Shown: piece by piece, positions 50,335-58,514 of the stretch | Layout of the letters: every line of letters begins with the position of its first letter | Position numbering within the stretch: the first letter of the stretch is position 1 | Source: JAGPCH01 sp039810605 | GTDB lineage: Bacteria > Bacteroidota > Ignavibacteria > Tepidaquicellales > Tepidaquicellaceae | Length of the DNA stretch: 58,610 nucleotides | NCBI GenBank assembly: GCA_039810605.1 | Contig: JBDHXH010000009.1 | Span: forward strand, 1-58,610 | Reading direction: 5' to 3' | Position numbers and translations under genes: made by a program | Notes under the pieces: model-generated | Seen by the model: the letters and a program-made list of their open reading frames with translations, nothing else | Told to the model about the DNA's origin: nothing | Databases searched by the model: none

Positions 50335-52560
50335 TTATTTTATCAGCAGCATTTTCTTTGTCTGAATGAAATCGCCCGCTATCATTTTGTAATAATAAAT
50401 TCCGCTTGCAAAGTTTGCAGCTTCAAATGTTGCGGAATACTTTCCGGGCTGAAGCCTTTCGTTAACTAACTGATTAACTTCTCTTCCTACTGCATCATAA
50501 ATCACAATCTTCACATTCTGCATCTTAGCTACGTCAAATTTTATCACTGTCTGCGGATTAAACGGATTGGGATAATTATTTTCAAGATTAAATTTGTCGG
50601 GTACAACCGTTGACAAAATGCTTATCCCCACGTTTGTTCTCTTCAAAGTGAGTATGAAACTGTTGGATGACTGTGCTGAATCATATCCGTTATAAGCCCA
50701 TCCTCTCCATGAGCATCTTACAGAATCACCTACTGTGCCGATTGTCTGGGCAAGTGTATCCAGAAAACTGTTTCTGAATGTAATGGCAGTATCAATTCCG
50801 GAATTATCGGACGCAAAAAAATAATCAGGTCCGGATGTGCCGAGTTTTCTAATTTTGAATCCATATCGCAGCGACGGATGTCCCCCGGCATTGTTCCATA
50901 CAAATTTGTGCAGAGATGTTCCGTTTCTGCTTGTTTCGATTCTTGTAAGATTAGGGGGAGATACAACATTGAACGAAACATAGGTTAGAATTATTCTGAA
51001 AGCTGCATCACTTGTATCTCCTACAGTTGGATTGGATGAATCAAGAATCCGTAGCCTTGCCTGATTCGTGTAACCAATGTATGGCACAGTCCAAACTGCT
51101 TGCCTGTTCTGTGCCGGAACATTGTTTTGAATTGATGTCCAGCTGCTTCCGTTATTTGTAGAAAGTTCAATGTTAACATTTCCCGTAAGCGAAGTTCCCC
51201 AATAAATTATTGACTGCGTCTGTGTCCGGAAAGTCTCTCCGCCGTTTGGATATGCAGCAAACAAAGGTCTTGCCGATACGGGAATGCAGGATGCATTCTC
51301 TGCACCGTTTCGAATTACCGCTGCCGGCTGTGGTCCGAAAGTTAATATAACAGATCCGCCTTCGGTATCACAATAACTCATGATTGTTCCAACTGCCGGA
51401 TGCAGCGGACCGTTATAACAACCTCCTTCAGTAAAGTAACATGTATCAATCGGACCGCCATTCCATCCGCACCAATGTGTATGCTGCGAACCAAAATTAT
51501 GACCAAGCTCGTGAGTAACAACTTCTACGTCATAAGAATAAGCAGGAAGATTATTAATGGTGCCCAAGACCGCGCTCAATCCATATCCATAAGTCGGATT
51601 GCATAAAGCATTCAGAAATGCAATGCCGCCGACACTTATCGAAGTCCTTCTGCTGATCAGATGTGCAACTACTCTTTCAACCCCCCCCTGATTCGCAATC
51701 CATTCAAATCTGAACTGGTCAAGAAGCGTTGATCCGTCATTGGATGTGTATGGATCCTGAATTGTCCAAACACGGAGATAACCGACGGTTAGTTTAACGT
51801 TAACCTCCTTTGCATAAACCGCCGATGATGATGCCATCAGCGCCAGAGCATAAGCAGTCGTATTTGGTACTGAATTTCCGTAAACGCCGTAAGTAAAATA
51901 GTCTACATCAATCGCAATCTTTGCATCAAGCAAATTTGCCGTTCCGTAATCAACCTGTCTGCCGTCAAACTTCTTTATCCTGTCCATTACTTCCTGCGGA
52001 ACCTGAAATGCTTCTGATCCGCATGGAAGATGACTTCTGTTTTTTAGATTACTCTCTTTGTAAAATATATACTCACCGGTCACTGCATCTTCTCTGCCGA
52101 GAGGACCAATCACAAAAGTTTCTTTGTCATTTGAAATTAAACCCATGAGCCTGCCATTATAAAATGAAACCGTTGCAAAAGAATTTGGCATGCCCTTTAC
52201 ATTTCCTTTATATGATAATGTAACATTCCGGAGATCAACATCCTTTTCTCCCTTCGCGGTTCTTTCCACAATTCTTGCATCCGGACTAAGAACTTCAAAC
52301 CTTTCAAGATTCACTTCCATCTTCTGATTCGCGGAAACAGGAAGCACGATTGAAATTTCACGACTCCTCTTTACAAAAATTTTTGAGTAATCATCAGCAT
52401 TAAAATTCATGATCACAGCATCATCTACATAATTGAAAAATTCACGGGACCGGTCAGAAGTCTTCGCCGCATCATATTTGAAAATGTTTTTATAGTTGTC
52501 CGACTGGGGAAAAGCATTGCCGAATGCAAGCATCAGCAAAATTGAAAATAAATATTTCAT
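50335..52560 (-). CDS. Reprolysin-type (M12B-like) metalloprotease with T9SS sorting domain
   Basis: A 741-residue secreted protease. Signal peptide MKYLFSILLMLAFGNAFPQ, then a propeptide to ~residue 205 with a lone C180 that could serve as a cysteine switch. The metzincin zinc site is H350-E-L-G-H354-NFGSQ-H360 and the Met-turn is M394 in GTIMSYC. Ig-like or fibronectin-like domains follow (about 430-650). The end is a type IX sorting domain: FNLENNYPNPFNPQTVIKF ... GIYYYKMIAGDFIQTKKMLLIK. It should degrade proteins outside the cell. A terminator-bounded single gene upstream; lhgO follows 21 bp after its stop. Confidence 0.93.
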   Translation of the reverse strand: MKYLFSILLMLAFGNAFPQSDNYKNIFKYDAAKTSDRSREFFNYVDDAVIMNFNADDYSKIFVKRSREISIVLPVSANQKMEVNLERFEVLSPDARIVERTAKGEKDVDLRNVTLSYKGNVKGMPNSFATVSFYNGRLMGLISNDKETFVIGPLGREDAVTGEYIFYKESNLKNRSHLPCGSEAFQVPQEVMDRIKKFDGRQVDYGTANLLDAKIAIDVDYFTYGVYGNSVPNTTAYALALMASSSAVYAKEVNVKLTVGYLRVWTIQDPYTSNDGSTLLDQFRFEWIANQGGVERVVAHLISRRTSISVGGIAFLNALCNPTYGYGLSAVLGTINNLPAYSYDVEVVTHELGHNFGSQHTHWCGWNGGPIDTCYFTEGGCYNGPLHPAVGTIMSYCDTEGGSVILTFGPQPAAVIRNGAENASCIPVSARPLFAAYPNGGETFRTQTQSIIYWGTSLTGNVNIELSTNNGSSWTSIQNNVPAQNRQAVWTVPYIGYTNQARLRILDSSNPTVGDTSDAAFRIILTYVSFNVVSPPNLTRIETSRNGTSLHKFVWNNAGGHPSLRYGFKIRKLGTSGPDYFFASDNSGIDTAITFRNSFLDTLAQTIGTVGDSVRCSWRGWAYNGYDSAQSSNSFILTLKRTNVGISILSTVVPDKFNLENNYPNPFNPQTVIKFDVAKMQNVKIVIYDAVGREVNQLVNERLQPGKYSATFEAANFASGIYYYKMIAGDFIQTKKMLLIK

Positions 52561-52574
52561 TTTAAGAGTATTAA

Positions 52575-52617
52575 ATTGTTAAATAAAAAAAGTAGGGATT
52601 GATGTAATCCCTACTTT
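52575..52617 (-). terminator. Rho-independent terminator after the DUF1573 gene
   Basis: A 12-bp perfect stem (52589-52600 with 52606-52617) and 5-nt loop. On the minus strand it is followed by a T run (tttttttattt). It lies 26 bp past the DUF1573 stop and closes the rhodanese/MauE/DUF1573 operon. Confidence 0.92.
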
Positions 52618-52642
52618 GTGTTCAAAATCGCAAAGAATTCTT

Positions 52643-53089
52643 TTACTGTATATTAGGATCAATGTCGCAGGTAAACTTCAGATTCTTTTGAGCTGCATCG
52701 GGATCATTTGTAAACACGATAACGTGTTTTTCCTGATGCCCGCTTCTTCCCTGCGTATTAAAAGTAATCTTGATTTCACCGCTTTCGCCTTTTGCGTATT
52801 CATTCTTTCCGCCTGTTGTTGCACCGGTGCATCCGCATGAAGGTTGAACCTTTTCAATTACGAGGGGTGTCTTACCTTTATTGGTAAACTTAAATGAATA
52901 CTCAAGTTGTGGACCCTGCGGCACGGTTCCGAAATCATGTGTTTCTTCATCAAATAAAATCTTTGATGCGCTGACCGATGCTGCTATCTTCGAGTTATTA
53001 ACCAGAAAAAACATTGCCCCTGCAATTATAAGCAGCCCAACAATGAAATAGCCGGTCTTTGCCGTTTTTGTTTGAAGGAAATTACTCAT
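52643..53089 (-). CDS. DUF1573 protein, membrane-anchored
   Basis: A 148-residue protein. One N-terminal helix (TGYFIVGLLIIAGAMFFLV) is followed by the DUF1573 Ig-like domain: ETHDFGTVPQGPQLEYSFKF, NKGKTPLVIEKVQPSCGCTG (the conserved SCGCT) and GESGEIKITFNTQGRSGHQE, KHVIVFTND. The domain faces the periplasm. Function unknown; it often follows thiol- or sulfur-related genes in Bacteroidota, here a DoxX/MauE-like protein and a rhodanese. Its ATG overlaps the MauE-like stop by 1 bp, showing translational coupling. Confidence 0.9.
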   Translation of the reverse strand: MSNFLQTKTAKTGYFIVGLLIIAGAMFFLVNNSKIAASVSASKILFDEETHDFGTVPQGPQLEYSFKFTNKGKTPLVIEKVQPSCGCTGATTGGKNEYAKGESGEIKITFNTQGRSGHQEKHVIVFTNDPDAAQKNLKFTCDIDPNIQ

Positions 53090-53538
53090 TAGTGGTTCTC
53101 CTTGTTGATTATTATTTTAGATTTTAAAAAAATTATTATTGCAGCAATTAAAAGCAGTATATCTTCGATTATTCTTAGCAAAATATTACTCTTTTCTCCG
53201 ACTGTTTCAAGGGAAAAACAGCCACAACTGATATCCAGTCCTCTGCTGTATGCCGATGTAAGCATGACTATGAATAGAACCAAAAGTATGATGATGATTA
53301 ATGAACTTCCTCTTTTGAAGATCCCCAATACAAGAAGTATTCCCGAAAACAATTCAAGATAAGGTATAATTATCGCAGATATGTTAATGAACGGATCGAG
53401 GAAAGGAATTTTATAGTAATAAATCGCTTTCGAAAATTCCTCCTGATGATAAAGTTTGTCAAGCGATGCGGCAATAAAGACTCCTCCGACAATCAGACGA
53501 AGTATGAGCAGGAAATATTTGTTCGATAAAATTCTCAT
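53089..53538 (-). CDS. DoxX/MauE-like membrane protein
   Basis: A 149-residue protein with four helices. It opens LLILRLIVGGVFIAASLDKLYHQEEFSKAI and continues PYLELFSGILLVLGIFKRGSS, the DoxX/MauE pattern. A CGCFS motif (residues ~104-108, within LDISCGCFSLE) sits after helix three, as in MauE-type proteins that move reducing equivalents or help disulfide formation outside the membrane. Middle gene of the rhodanese-MauE-DUF1573 operon; 5 bp separates it from the rhodanese gene. Confidence 0.88.
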   Translation of the reverse strand: MRILSNKYFLLILRLIVGGVFIAASLDKLYHQEEFSKAIYYYKIPFLDPFINISAIIIPYLELFSGILLVLGIFKRGSSLIIIILLVLFIVMLTSAYSRGLDISCGCFSLETVGEKSNILLRIIEDILLLIAAIIIFLKSKIIINKENH

Positions 53539-53543
53539 GATAA

Positions 53544-54140
53544 TTATTTCTCTGTTGGATATCCGAGTTTAGACCATTCTTTGTAACCGCCTAGATAGAT
53601 CTTTATGTTGTTATAACCGGCCTTTGCCATCTCATAGGCATTGTCAATACTTATCTCGCAAGAATCGCTGCTGCAATAGGAAACGATTATCCGTGATGTG
53701 TCAATGTTTTTCATAATCTCAACCTTTTCATCCCTGGTCTTATCCTTAAATTCCTTGTATGGAATATTTTCGGCTCCTTTGATATGTCCTGCTTTAAATT
53801 CCTCTTCTTCTCTCCCATCAACAAAAACTGCTTTTTCATCGAAGAGTTGCTTTGCAGTTTCCACGGGAATATTAACAGGCTCTAAAAATCCGCCCTTGTT
53901 TAATTTGCCTCTCTTGTTAATTAGATTTTCATTTTTTGTCTTTGATGTGTCAACTGCAAATCTATCGCTGTCATCACGCACCAATCCAATTCCGTTCGGG
54001 TTAATTGCATTTACAATCAGTCCGGCTGCTGCGCTTGCAATAAAGATGATGACCGCTTCCAACAGGACGCTGCGATGTTTTGAAGCGATGTTCTTTGAAA
54101 CTCCGTTCATCCCCGGTTCCGTGTTTAAATCTGTCTGCAA
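53544..54140 (-). CDS. Membrane-anchored rhodanese-like protein
   Basis: A 198-residue protein. One helix near residues 26-46 (SVLLEAVIIFIASAAAGLIV) precedes a ~110-residue rhodanese domain: AVFVDGREEEEFKAGHIKGAENIPYKEF, then the active-site loop IVSYCSSDSCEIS with the catalytic Cys in YCSSDSCE. The domain probably lies outside the membrane and handles sulfane sulfur or a thiol partner. First gene of the operon with a DoxX/MauE-like protein and DUF1573, ending at the terminator 52575-52617. Substrate unknown. Confidence 0.9.
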   Translation of the reverse strand: MQTDLNTEPGMNGVSKNIASKHRSVLLEAVIIFIASAAAGLIVNAINPNGIGLVRDDSDRFAVDTSKTKNENLINKRGKLNKGGFLEPVNIPVETAKQLFDEKAVFVDGREEEEFKAGHIKGAENIPYKEFKDKTRDEKVEIMKNIDTSRIIVSYCSSDSCEISIDNAYEMAKAGYNNIKIYLGGYKEWSKLGYPTEK

Positions 54141-54168
54141 TTTATTTTCCTGCTTTCAATAGCTTTGT

Positions 54169-55215
54169 TCAGTTTCCGAACAAAGTGTTTTCTGTTTTAA
54201 ATTTCCTGCTTGAGATGCCTAAATGTCTATATGCAAGCGCCGTTGCTTCCCTGCCCTTCGGCGTTCTTTTGATGAATCCTTCAATAATAAGAAATGGTTC
54301 ATAAACATCTTCGATGGTTCCTGGATCTTCACCTATTGACACTGCAATGGTTGATAATCCAACCGGTCCTCCCGAATACTTTGTAATGATTGTCTCAAGA
54401 ATTTTTTTATCCATTTTGTCGAGCCCGTGACTGTCAACTTCAAGCGCAGACAGTGCAATGTCAGCAATATTCTTATCAATCGAACCGTCGCCTTTTACAA
54501 TTGCAAAGTCTCTTGTTCTTCTCAAAAGTCTGTTTGCAATTCTTGGAGTTGCTCTGCTTCTCTTCGCAATTTCCTCCGCGCCTTCCGTTGTAATTTTTAT
54601 CTTCAGAATTCCTGCCGAACGCTTTACGATTTCAACAAGATGATCGGTCATGTAATAGTCAAGATGACAATTAATCCCGAATCGATCAAGCATAGGAGAA
54701 GAAAGAAGCCCCTGCCTAGTTGTTGCTCCAATCAGCGTGAACTTTTCCAGGCTTATCGGTATGCTTCTTGCTGCGGGTCCCTGATCTATCATGATGTCAA
54801 GTTTGTATTCTTCCATTGCTGAATACAAAAATTCTTCAACGACTTTTGGAATTCTGTGAATCTCATCTATAAAAAGTATTTCACCCTCTTTTAACTTTGT
54901 GAGCATGCCCGCCAGATCTCCGGGCTTTTCGATAATCGGACCGGAAGTTGAAATGATGTTCGTTCCTATTTCGTTTGCAACAATGTTCGCAAGCGTAGTC
55001 TTTCCCAGTCCGGGCGGACCAGTGAACAAAATGTGGTCGAGTGTTTCACCAAGCTTCTTAGAACTCTCTATGAAGATTTTAAGATTATCCTTAACTTTGT
55101 CCTGTCCAATAAATTCATTGAACCTGCGAGGTCTTATCAGTGAAACAAAATCAGCTTCATGAATTTCTTCTTCCTTCATTTCATCAAGCCTGTTAATCTT
55201 AACCTTACTTTTCAT
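54169..55215 (-). CDS. ruvB: Holliday junction branch migration helicase RuvB
   Basis: A 348-residue AAA+ ATPase. RPRRFNEFIGQDKVKDNLKIFIE opens the RuvB fold; Walker A is FTGPPGLGKTTLANIVANEIG (20-residue core LFTGPPGLGKTTLANIVANE), Walker B is ILFIDEIHRIPKVVEEFLYSAM, and sensor/arginine-finger block is TTRQGLLSSPMLDRFG. The C-terminal winged helix has YEPFLIIEGFIKRTPKGREAT. It drives branch migration with RuvA during recombination; ruvA and ruvC are not in the window. It begins ~29 bp upstream of the rhodanese gene on the same strand. Confidence 0.97.
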   Translation of the reverse strand: MKSKVKINRLDEMKEEEIHEADFVSLIRPRRFNEFIGQDKVKDNLKIFIESSKKLGETLDHILFTGPPGLGKTTLANIVANEIGTNIISTSGPIIEKPGDLAGMLTKLKEGEILFIDEIHRIPKVVEEFLYSAMEEYKLDIMIDQGPAARSIPISLEKFTLIGATTRQGLLSSPMLDRFGINCHLDYYMTDHLVEIVKRSAGILKIKITTEGAEEIAKRSRATPRIANRLLRRTRDFAIVKGDGSIDKNIADIALSALEVDSHGLDKMDKKILETIITKYSGGPVGLSTIAVSIGEDPGTIEDVYEPFLIIEGFIKRTPKGREATALAYRHLGISSRKFKTENTLFGN

Positions 55216-55285
55216 TTTGTAAAAATAATGTTAATTTTATCTACAAACAATTTTATAAAAACCATTTTCATTTCAATTCATTTCA

Positions 55286-55765
55286 ATGACACAAATGACT
55301 CAAACGCAGTCTCCGAAAGATTCTCTGATGGTAAAGCAGGTTAGTTTTGTCATAGTTGTAAGAAGGATTAAGATACTCGGCACGGCAATAACAGCCGGTA
55401 TCGTTGTGATCTATCTTGCAGGTCTGATAGTGGCGGGCTCCAGTCACATAGAAGATTTTGAAACAGTCAATCTGATTACGCTTCTCATTGCAGCAGCTGC
55501 AGTTCCGGTTTCCCTTTTCATAAAAAAACTTTTTTCAAAGAAAGCAAATCTTTCGAATTTTACTTCAGCTTATTTTAATGCACATGTTATTCCCTTTGCG
55601 ACAATGGATTTTGCAGGTCTGCTGTGCGTTACCACAAATTTATTTGTGAACGGAAATATTCTGTATGCAACATTAGGCACAGTGCTTTCAGCAGCGGGGA
55701 TGATAATGTTGTTTCCAAAAGAAAGTGATTTTGAGGAATTGAAAATGCAGAACATGAACCGCTGA
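55286..55765 (+). CDS. Membrane protein of unknown function
   Basis: A 159-residue protein with four hydrophobic helices (ILGTAITAGIVVIYLAGLIV, LITLLIAAAAVPVSLFI, VIPFATMDFAGLLCVTTNLF, LYATLGTVLSAAGMIMLF). The N-terminal ~20 residues are polar. No family is recognised. It is divergent from ruvB and its stop is 1 bp from the convergent Nudix stop. Alternative starts lie at the ATG five codons into the ORF. Confidence 0.65.
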   Translation: MTQMTQTQSPKDSLMVKQVSFVIVVRRIKILGTAITAGIVVIYLAGLIVAGSSHIEDFETVNLITLLIAAAAVPVSLFIKKLFSKKANLSNFTSAYFNAHVIPFATMDFAGLLCVTTNLFVNGNILYATLGTVLSAAGMIMLFPKESDFEELKMQNMNR

Positions 55766-55766
55766 C

Positions 55767-56306
55767 TTATTTCATAAAGAATCGCATGAGCAGTACCAGC
55801 GTAAATCCGTCTTTGATAGTTCCGTCATGAATCATTTTCTTCAGTTCATTTCGGGTAAACCATTTGGCTTCAAGAATTTCATTTTCATCCAGTTCGGTAG
55901 TAACCTGTTTTACGTTCCTCGCAAAATAGCAATGAAAAATCTGGCTGCTTGATCCTATAGAAGGGAAAAAACTTCCGACATATTCGAGATTTTTTTTGTC
56001 AACAATGCATCCAGCTTCTTCTTTCATTTCTGCAAGTATGCATTCGGAATGATCCATTCCGGGCGGAATTGTTCCTGCGGGGATTTCCCAGCTGTAGTAA
56101 TCATTTATGTAGCGATAGTTTTTTACAAGCATGATTTCACCTTCTTTATTCTCTGCAACGACACCTACCCCATGCCTTTGAAATTCGATTGCTTCAAATT
56201 CTATCATCGAACCGTCGGGAAGTTTTACCGCGTCAAGATTAATGTGAATCCACTTGCCTTCAAACCCCTTCTTTGTACCGGTTACATTCCAGAACTTGTC
56301 ATTCAT
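55767..56306 (-). CDS. Nudix hydrolase, ADP-ribose pyrophosphatase-like, with altered Nudix box
   Basis: A 179-residue Nudix protein. The box is GTIPPGMDHSECILAEMKEEAGC: the REUxEExG core reads AEMKEEAG (Arg replaced by Ala; three catalytic Glu present) and the preceding conserved Glu is Met. The strand before it (IMLVKNYRYINDYYSWEIPAG) and the later GSFFPSIGSSSQIFHCYFARNVK are those of ADP-ribose and related NDP-sugar pyrophosphatases. A role in ADP-ribose or NDP-sugar clearance is likely. Minus strand, preceded by the DUF4920 gene and its terminator. Confidence 0.82.
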   Translation of the reverse strand: MNDKFWNVTGTKKGFEGKWIHINLDAVKLPDGSMIEFEAIEFQRHGVGVVAENKEGEIMLVKNYRYINDYYSWEIPAGTIPPGMDHSECILAEMKEEAGCIVDKKNLEYVGSFFPSIGSSSQIFHCYFARNVKQVTTELDENEILEAKWFTRNELKKMIHDGTIKDGFTLVLLMRFFMK

Positions 56307-56330
56307 TGATGGGAACAGACATAAAATTAA

Positions 56331-56365
56331 AAACCCGCCTGGTATGATCCGAACGGGTTTATAAA
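56331..56365 (-). terminator. Rho-independent terminator after the DUF4920 gene
   Basis: A 7-bp stem, aaacccg/cgggttt (56331-56337 with 56354-56360), followed on the minus strand by ttttaatttta. It lies 30 bp past the DUF4920 stop, separating it from the Nudix gene. Confidence 0.6.
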
Positions 56366-56389
56366 AAAATTTTTGAGTAAGAAGGTTTT

Positions 56390-56950
56390 CTAATTCTGTG
56401 AAGGATCCGTACTGTTTCCCTGGTTCAGAATATTAATACCGGCAGCTTCAATTTCATAAACCTTCTGCGGACCCTTTAAGTCTTCCGGTTTCATTGCAGG
56501 ATTCTTTGATTCTTCGAGATAATGTCTTGCTTCGTCTTCTGAAATTTCGGCAACTTTGAATTTGCCGATTACGACTGCATTTCTTCCGGCTATATCTTTT
56601 GGAAGAAAGAACTTGTGATTTGTTTTAATGCGTGCGCTGTTTGTTCCGTCAGACATCATCATCCAGCATCCCATTTCCTGGCAAACTTCAGTGACGTTTC
56701 CTTTAATCAATACTGTCTGTCCATCATTGGCTGCAGCGTTTTTCATCAGTTCGGAAAAATCCGTGACAGTCATTGTTCTGTCATAATCTTTTCCGTAGAG
56801 CATACCGTCATCGGTCTTAATTCCTTCCGGCTCGTAATTCTTTTTCTTATCCGAACCGTCCATGTGCATGTCATGCTGTGAATATGAAACAGATGTCAGC
56901 AATAGTGTGAATACAATTAATGCAAAAATTTCTTTAATCAATTTACTCAT
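56390..56950 (-). CDS. DUF4920-like exported protein
   Basis: A 186-residue protein with a signal peptide (MSKLIKEIFALIVFTLLLTSVSYSQ). The core matches DUF4920: QTVLIKGNVTEVCQEMGCWMMM, then FLPKDIAGRNAVVIGKFKV. The two cysteines in VCQEMGCWM could bind a metal or form a thiol pair. A His/Met-rich N-terminus after the signal (HDMHMDGSDKKKN) suggests copper or other metal binding. Family function unknown. It follows isocitrate dehydrogenase, and is closed by its own terminator. Confidence 0.8.
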   Translation of the reverse strand: MSKLIKEIFALIVFTLLLTSVSYSQHDMHMDGSDKKKNYEPEGIKTDDGMLYGKDYDRTMTVTDFSELMKNAAANDGQTVLIKGNVTEVCQEMGCWMMMSDGTNSARIKTNHKFFLPKDIAGRNAVVIGKFKVAEISEDEARHYLEESKNPAMKPEDLKGPQKVYEIEAAGINILNQGNSTDPSQN

Positions 56951-57083
56951 ATCTTATAAATTATCTTTTGAAAAAAATTTTTAAAAATTCCCGAAAATGA
57001 TTGTCTCCAATGTTATCTTTATTATGAGTCAAAGAAAAAATTTCAGGGGACAAGTTTAGTTCATAGATTGTAAAACAAAAATA

Positions 57084-58424
57084 TCAAAAATTATTTACAA
57101 TCTCCTGTGCAAATTCCGAGCACTTAACTTCGGTTGCGTCTTTCATTTGCCAGGCGAAATCCGATGTTACTCTCTTATTTTCGATTGCCTGCTTTACACC
57201 CTTGTCAATAAGTGATGCTGCTTCATTCCAGCCGATATATTTCAACATCATCATGCCGGACAGTATCAGCGAAGATGGATTTGCTTTATCCAGACCGGCA
57301 AATGCCGGAGCGGTGCCATGCGTTGCTTCGAACACGGCATGACCGGTGATATAATTAATGTTTCCTCCCGGCGCGATGCCGATGCCCCCGACCTGTGCGG
57401 CAATTGCGTCGGATAAATAATCGCCGTTTAGATTTTCTGTTGCAAAGATATCAAAGTCCTGTGCGTCAGTAATTACTTTTTGAAGAGCATTGTCCGCGAT
57501 TACATCGTTAACGAGAATTTTTCCGTTATTGATTGCGTTACTTTTCTCCTTTTCTGCGGCAGTTTTTCCATGAGTTTCAAATGTCTTTTCCCAATTCATC
57601 ATGGTATAAATCCTGTCACCAAAAAGTTCTTCTGCGATTTCATAGCACCAGTTTCTGAATGAACCGGAGGTAAACTTCATTATGTTACCCTTATGAACAA
57701 TTGTAACAATTTTTCTTTTGTTTTCGACCGCATAATTCATTGCAGCGATCATCAGTCTCTGTGAGCCTGTCTTTGAAATTACTTTTAAACCAATGCCGAC
57801 TTCAACTTTATCTTGTAAAGGCAGATTTTCTGCCGAGAGAAATGCATTCGTCTTTTCAATAGTACCGAACCGGATCTTTTCAAACCTTTCCGGAAATTGT
57901 TTCCGCAAAAAGTCCATAAGAATTTTGTTGTCTTCATCGCCTGCCTTGAATTCAATTCCGGCATAATTGTCTTCCGTATTTTCGCGGAAGATTACCATAT
58001 CAACTTTATCAGGTCTTCTCACTGGAGTGTCGATGCCTCCATAATATTTCACGGGACGAATGCAGACATACAGATCAAGAATCTGGCGGAGCGCGACATT
58101 GATTGAGCGGATTCCTTTTCCTATCGGAGTCGTAAGCGGACCTTTGATTCCGATCAGATATTTTTTGAAAGCATCTATGGTTTCTTCAGGCAGCCATTCG
58201 CCTGTTTGATTATGCGCTTTTTCGCCTGCAAGAACTTCGAGCCATTCAATTTTTTTCGCGCCTCCATAAGCCTTTCGGACAGCCGAATCAAAAACATTTC
58301 TCGAAGCATTCCATATTTCCGGACCAATTCCATCCCCTTCAACATAAGGTATGATTGGATCATCAGGAACATTCAGTATTTCTTTCGCATTTCTGTTGCT
58401 AATCAGAGCTACAATGTTTCCCAT
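57084..58424 (-). CDS. icd: Isocitrate dehydrogenase (E. coli-type, cofactor residues altered)
   Basis: A 446-residue beta-decarboxylating dehydrogenase. The E. coli-type blocks are IPYVEGDGIGPEIWNASRNV, GIRSINVALRQILDLYVCIR (with the regulatory-Ser position S107) and MVIFRENTEDNYAGIEF. It converts isocitrate to 2-oxoglutarate in the TCA cycle. The usual NADP-2'-phosphate residues are changed: K344/Y345 of E. coli align with A374/F375 (HGTAPAFAG), and Y391/R395 with S421/W425. This suggests NAD rather than NADP use, unlike most enzymes of this type. Length near 420-450, normal. Confidence 0.92.
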   Translation of the reverse strand: MGNIVALISNRNAKEILNVPDDPIIPYVEGDGIGPEIWNASRNVFDSAVRKAYGGAKKIEWLEVLAGEKAHNQTGEWLPEETIDAFKKYLIGIKGPLTTPIGKGIRSINVALRQILDLYVCIRPVKYYGGIDTPVRRPDKVDMVIFRENTEDNYAGIEFKAGDEDNKILMDFLRKQFPERFEKIRFGTIEKTNAFLSAENLPLQDKVEVGIGLKVISKTGSQRLMIAAMNYAVENKRKIVTIVHKGNIMKFTSGSFRNWCYEIAEELFGDRIYTMMNWEKTFETHGKTAAEKEKSNAINNGKILVNDVIADNALQKVITDAQDFDIFATENLNGDYLSDAIAAQVGGIGIAPGGNINYITGHAVFEATHGTAPAFAGLDKANPSSLILSGMMMLKYIGWNEAASLIDKGVKQAIENKRVTSDFAWQMKDATEVKCSEFAQEIVNNF

Positions 58425-58514
58425 AATTCAGTCTTTATCTCCAAGATATAATTTAAGAATAGATGTGAATTTACTCATTTTAACAATGGAGTTAAATCCA
58501 TTAAGCGGTTCGGA

